Under the pieces are notes generated by a model that had not been told where the DNA came from, searched no databases, and saw only the letters and a program-made list of their open reading frames with translations. From assembly GCA_020698575.1 (NCBI GenBank), contig CM036250.1:28967500-29031499 (forward strand): a stretch of 64,000 nt of DNA. Reading direction: 5' to 3'. The position numbers and the translations under genes are program-made. Within the stretch, counting starts at the first letter, position 1. Each line of letters begins with the position of its first letter. Source of the stretch: Bostrychus sinensis. Its lineage: Eukaryota; Chordata; Actinopteri; Gobiiformes; Eleotridae. Positions 59,238 to 64,000 of the stretch are shown here, in pieces.

Positions 59238-60143
59238 AAAAGCAACTGGAGTCAGTGAACGAGTGAAAAATGCTTTCTTGATACTTGTGGACCAGAGTTT
59301 TGGAGGAAACAGCTGCAAGTTTTTTGTATCTATTGCCAACCAAAGCCCCAGGTTTCAAGTCATAATCAAGCCAACTTCTTCATTGATCTCCTTGTTAGGA
59401 ATTTGTTGTTGCAGTGCTTTCCAGTTGCCATTTTTGGCACTTTTTTATTAAACAGGTTTTGTTTCTTTGGAAGACAGCTGTAGTGCAAATATGACAAGCT
59501 ACTAGTCTTTCTTTCTAACCTGGTCAGTTTGTATTTTACACTTTGAAATCTTTCACCAAAGATTTCACACTGCTTCCAATCTGCTTCTGAATTTCTCCAA
59601 CTACCAACAGATTCAACACAAGACCAGATTTTACAAATTTTACGTCAATTTTGCCAAAGATTTTGAAAGCATTTTCTCGCGGATTTCAATTCATTTTTAA
59701 AGATTCATCTCTGGATGAAAACAACACTGTATCTTAATTTTATTTGACAACTTCTGCATGAAATTTTCAATCAGGTAAGTTTACATTTTGTACTCATCTA
59801 AAAGTGAACAATAAGAAAAACTGGTTCACATACTTAGCCGTTTTTGCTAAATTATCTATTTGCATAGATATAACAAAAGCTATAGTTGTTTTAATGCATT
59901 TGTTATTCAATATTGTATAGATTTTAGATAGAAGGTAACATGGCAAGTTACACACCAGTTTTCTGTCTTGGTCACTTAGTATATTACTCATTTGCATTAT
60001 TATTTAAAAATTCTTTCATTTAAAATATCAAGTAGTAAAAACATTCATATTTTTCATTTTTATGTTGGACCACGATGGACATTGTTCACTCAAAACAACA
60101 AGTTTGGAGGTTAACTCTTTTGATATTTGGAGGCTAACTCTGC
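59238..60143 (+). repeat. Array monomer, type b
   Basis: Colinear with 29662 and 37717; keeps the canonical CAATCAG|GTAAGTTT at about 59770. Differences are scattered single bases (TTCTCGCGG for TTCTTGCGG). Confidence 0.88.
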
Positions 60144-60498
60144 AAAAGCAACTGGAGTCAGTGAACGGGTGAAAAATGCTTTCTTGATACTTGTGGACCA
60201 GAGTTTTGGAGGAAACAGCTGCAAGTTATTTGTATCTATTGCCAAACCAAAGCCCAAGGCTTCTTCAAGTCATAATCAAGCCAACTTCTTCATTGATCTC
60301 CTTGTTAGGAATTTGTTGCAGTGCGGCTTAGCCGCCTTTTTGACTTTTATTTTTATTTAACAGGTATTTTTTGGCAGAAAGCTGTAGTGCAACATTGCAA
60401 GCCTAAGCCTCTTTCTGACCTGGTCACTTCATATCAGTTTTTAAATTATTATTACAGTTTTAAAGTAGAACTAAGATTAGCATTTTCCTTTTTTAGTT

Positions 60499-60556
<58 letters not shown>

Positions 60557-61163
60557 TAAAAAACAGTTTTAAATCAGTACACTTCATACATTTACATTGG
60601 TTTATATTGCAATCTAAAACACTAATTTCATTGGCTCACACTGAGTCATGTGACCCAGGGCTGTTCCATCATCGGTCCGTTGCCTAGTGATGCTTTATTA
60701 CATCACCAAATTCAGTTCTGAAGGTTTAAGTCTGAGTTTGGACCAACTTCTCTTCACTTTTAAATCTTCCACTGAAGATTTCACAGCATTTTCTCACTGC
60801 TCCTGGATTTTACAATTTTTCTACTGCCAGATTTCAGACAAGACTACGGACCAAATTTACTGATTTTTACTTCAGTTTCATCAGATTTTGCCACAGATTT
60901 TGAAAGCTGTTACTTAAGAATTTCTGTATTTGCTTCCTGTTTGTCCTGACTTTCCTCGAAAATTTCTACAAGCAATTTTAGCATTTAGACCAGTACACCA
61001 GGTAAATTTAATTTTATCCAAAGTGACCAATAAGAAAGGAAAAGTGGTTTACATGCTTAGGAGGATTTGTAGAATTAGCTGTTGGCAATTGTAACAAAAG
61101 CTATAGTTATTTCAGTGCATACTGGTTTCTTTTCCTTTTGTACCTTACTCTTGCTCTGCACAT
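60144..61163 (+). repeat. Array monomer, type c
   Basis: TAG tract pure and without interrupted leader (60499-60557), as in the unit at 48298. Its exon-like block shares TTTCCTCGAAAATTTC and ACAAGCAATTTTAGC with the unit before Rex3 copy 1 (39500), indicating that units 8 and 14 are close relatives. Confidence 0.88.
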
Positions 61164-61663
61164 AAAAGCAACTGGAGTAAGTGAACGAGTGAAAAATGCT
61201 TTCTTGATTCTTGTGGACCAGAGTTTTGGAGGAAACAGCTGCAAGTTATTTGTATCTATTGCCAAACCAAAGCCCAAGGTTTCTTCAAGTCATAATCAAG
61301 CCAACTTCTTCATTGATCTCCTTGTTAGGAATTTGTTGCAGTGCGGCTTAGCCGCCTTTTTGGCTTTTTGGTTTCTTTTTTGACATAAGAGTTAATTTTT
61401 GTCAGACAGCTGCAGTTCAAACATGTCAACCTGCTAGTCTTTCTTTCTAATGTGGTCAGTTTGTATTTTACCGTTTGAAATCTTTCACCAAAGATTTCAC
61501 AGTGTTTCCAGTCTGCTCCTGAATTTCACCATCTACTGATTTCAAACACAGCTATGGACCAGATTTGACAAATGTTACCTTACTTTTGCCTGAATTTGCT
61601 GGAGATTCAAATTCAGGCAAAAGTAAGGTAAAATTTGTCAAATCTGGAATTTGCTGGAGATTC

Positions 61664-61811
61664 CTCCCCCTTGAACTGCCACCTTATCGTGGTGGGGGAG
61701 TTTGAGTGCCCGAATGATCCTAGGAGCTATGTTGCCTGGGGCATTATGCCCCTGGTAGGGTCTCCCATGGCAAACAGGTCCTAGGTGACGGGCCAGACTA
61801 AGAGCAGTTCA
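61664..61811 (+). ncRNA. Candidate HDV-like ribozyme, Rex3 copy 3
   Basis: P1 61664-61670/61694-61700, P2 61672-61678/61805-61811, P3 61679-61682; 148 nt. All paired positions are identical to copy 1, which is expected from shared descent and therefore adds no independent covariation support. Confidence 0.68.
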
Positions 61812-62043
61812 CAAAACCCCTATGAGGACAATTAAATCAAGGACCGTGACGTCGCCCGGTATGGCGCAGCCGGGGCCCCACCCTGGAGCCAAGCCTGGGG
61901 TTGGGGCTCGAATGCGAGCGCCTGGTGGCCGGCCGGGTACAACCCGAATGAGCGACGTGGGCCCGACCTCCTGTGGGCTCACCACCCGCAGAGGTAGCCG
62001 TAGGGGACCGGTGCAATGTGGATCGGGCAGCAGTTGAAGGCGG

Positions 62044-64000
62044 GTGCCTCGGCGACCCGGTCCCCGGACACAGCTTCTAGCTGTGGGGACATGGAATGTC
62101 ACCTCACTGGGGGGGAAGGAGCCTGAGCTTGTGCGGGAGGTTGAGAGATACCGGCTAGATATAGTCGGGCTCACCTCCACGCATGGCTTGGGCTCTGAAA
62201 CCCAGCTCCTTGAGAGGGGTTGGACTCTCCACCACTCTGGCATTGCCCATGGTGAGAGGCGACGGGCTGGTGTGGGCTTGCTCATAGCTCCCCAGCTCAG
62301 CCGCCATGTGTTGGAGTTCACTCCGGTGAACGAGAGGGTCGCGTCCCTGCGCCTCCGGGTGGGGGACAGGTCTCTCACTGTGGTTTCGGCTTACGGGCCG
62401 AACAGCAGTGCAGAGTACCTGGCCTTCTTGGAGTCCCTAGGAGGGGTACTGGAAGGTGCACCGACTGGGGACTCCATTGTTTTGCTGGGAGACTTCAATG
62501 CCCACGTGGGCAGCGACAGTGACACCTGGAGGGGCGTGATTGGGAGGAACGGCCTCCCTGATCTGAACCCGAGTGGTGTCTTGTTATTGGACTTCTGTGC
62601 TAGTCACAGTTTGTCCATAACAAACACCATGTTCGGGTGTCCATCAGTGCACGTGGCACCAGGACACCCTAGGCCGGAGGTCGATGATCGACTTTGTAGT
62701 CGTGTCATCTGACCTTCGGCCGTGTGTCTTGGACACTCAGGTGAAGAGAGGGGCTGAGCTGTCAACCAATCACCACCTGGTGGTGAGTTGGATCCGCTGG
62801 CGGAGGAGGAGGCCGGACAGACTCGGCAGGCCCAAAAGTATTGTGAGGGTCTGTTGGGAACGTCTGGCTGAGCCCTCTGTCAGAGGGGTCTTCAACTCCC
62901 ACCTCCGGGAGAGCTTTGACCAGATCCCGGGAGAGGTTGGAGACATGGAGTCTGAGTGGACCATGTTCTCCGCCTCTATTGTCGATGCGGCCGTTCGAAG
63001 CTGTGGTCGCAAGGTCTCTGGTGCCTGTCGTGGCGGCAACCCCCGAACCCGGTGGTGGACACCGGAAGTAAGGGATGCCGTCAGGCTGAAGAAGGACTCC
63101 TATCGAGCCTGGTTGGCTCGTGGGACTCCTGAGGCAGCCGACAGGTACCGGAGGGCCAAGCGTGCTGCGGCCCGGGCAGTTGTGGAGGCAAAAACTCAGG
63201 TCTGGGAGGAGTTCGGGGAGGCCATGGAGGAGGACTATCGGTTGGCCTCAAAGAAATTCTGGCAAACCGTCCGCCGCCTCAGGAGGGGGAAGCAGTGCTT
63301 CACCAACACTGTTTACAGGGGAGGTGGGGAGCTGTTGACCTCGACTGGGGATGTTGTCGGGCAGTGGAAGGAATACTTTGAGGATCTCCTCATACCCACC
63401 GACACGTCTTCCGTTGAGGAAGCAGGGGCTGGGGACTCAGAGGTGCACTCATCCATCACTCAAGCTGAAGTCACTGAGGTGGTTGGAAAGCTCCTCAGTG
63501 GCAAGGCACCGGGTGTGGATGAGATCCGCCCTGAGTACCTCAAGTCCCTGGATGTTGTGGGGCTGTCGTGGCTGACACGTCTCTGCAACATCGCATGGCG
63601 GTTGGGGACAGTACCTCTGGACTGGCAGACCGGGGTGGTGGTTCCTCTTTTTAAGAAGGGGGACCGGAGGGTGTGTTCCAACTACAGGGGGATCACACTT
63701 CTCAGCCTCCCCGGGAAAGTCTATTCCAGGGTACTGGAGAGGAGAATTCGGCCGATAGTCGAACCTCGGATTCAGGAGGAACAATGCGGTTTTCGTCCTG
63801 GCCGTGGAACAGTGAACCAGCTCTATACCCTCTATCGGGTGCTCGAGGGTTTGTGGGAGTTCGCCCAACCAGTCCACATGTGTTTTGTGGATTTGGAGAA
63901 AGCGTTCGACCGTGTCCCTCGTAGTGTCCTGTGGGGGGTGCTCTGGGAGTATGGGGTCCGGGGCCCTTTGCTAAGGGCTGTCCGGTCCCTGTATGACCGG
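62044..64000 (+). pseudogene. Rex3 copy 3 endonuclease-RT, frameshifted, incomplete
   Basis: The endonuclease frame is open from GTG 62044 through GTWNVTSL and LLGDFNAHVG to the 8-nt deletion at 62635, then ends at 62712. The downstream frame resumes with the endonuclease C-terminus, the linker and RT motifs (KLLSGKAPGVDEIRPEYL, GFRPGRGT) to the window edge without a stop visible in that frame. This copy lacks the 22-nt deletion of copy 1 and the large deletion of copy 2. GLTSTH occupies the position of the usual catalytic Glu motif. Whether the C-terminal TAG of copies 1 and 2 is present cannot be seen. Confidence 0.83.

Larger units (their letters stand above)
61164..64000 (+). repeat. Array monomer, type a, carrying Rex3 copy 3, cut by window end
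   Basis: M1 with the GGAGTAAGTGAACG and TTGATTCTTG variants otherwise seen only at 39715. Exon-like block, inverted duplication (61560-61645) and Rex3 follow; the rest lies outside the window. Confidence 0.85.
61664..64000 (+). mobile_element. Rex3: Rex3 copy 3, truncated by the window edge
   Basis: The 5' end, leader and upstream inverted duplication match copy 1 closely. An 8-nt deletion near 62635 (TTCGGGTGTCC where copy 2 has TTCGAGCACAAGGGTGTCC) breaks the endonuclease frame. RT sequence continues to the edge through GFRPGRGT. Confidence 0.9.

Overview
This window looks like teleost fish DNA. It carries Rex3 (RTE-clade) retrotransposons, fish-style tRNA-derived SINEs, hAT and TTAA-type DNA transposons, AT-rich non-coding sequence and many long simple repeats. 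I recognise no intact host protein-coding gene, no rRNA and no functional tRNA. The only recognisable protein-coding sequence is decayed transposon sequence. The longest open frames (1324, 1107, 1025, 1124, 811 and 801 codons) are trinucleotide-type minisatellites that happen to lack stops; I do not treat them as genes.

Positions 1-25200 are low-information intergenic or intronic DNA with scattered transposons: a short MITE (259-530), a hAT relic with a perfect 8-bp target duplication (2699-4794), a second hAT relic carrying a nested SINE (11841-13060), a fold-back MITE (20166-20553), several SINE copies and three LINE reverse-transcriptase scraps.

Positions 25205-64000 are one complex tandem array that continues past the right edge. 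The basic monomer is 0.7-1.1 kb. It starts with a ~180-bp block (M1, beginning AAAAGCAACTGGAGT) and continues into an exon-like block ending in a splice-donor-like CAG|GTAAxT. Four downstream types (a, b, c, e) recur in order, most clearly b-c-a, giving a higher-order repeat. Type c holds a short (TAG)n tract. Type a is greatly enlarged: each complete type-a unit holds a ~290-bp conserved block (X) followed by a 2.4-3.4 kb minisatellite of 33-bp units. Three type-a units carry a Rex3 element at the identical site.

The three Rex3 copies share target duplication, an odd inverted duplication at the 5' junction and (copies 1 and 2) the same nonsense codon. They therefore descend from one insertion that was copied with the array. 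The type-a unit at 31620 lacks Rex3 and serves as an internal empty site; it carries instead a 768-bp TTAA-flanked transposon that the others lack.

The most notable observation is that the first 148 nt of each Rex3 copy can be drawn as an HDV-like self-cleaving ribozyme: 7-bp P1, 7-bp P2, short P3, long P4 and a CTAAG-containing J4/2. Its predicted cleavage site coincides, to within one base, with the junction defined by the target-site duplication. Other leads are mosaic ancestry among the Rex3 copies, nested block duplications (420, 744, 594, 720 bp) inside the minisatellites, and a repeated promoter-like plus exon-like arrangement suggesting the array may be transcribed.
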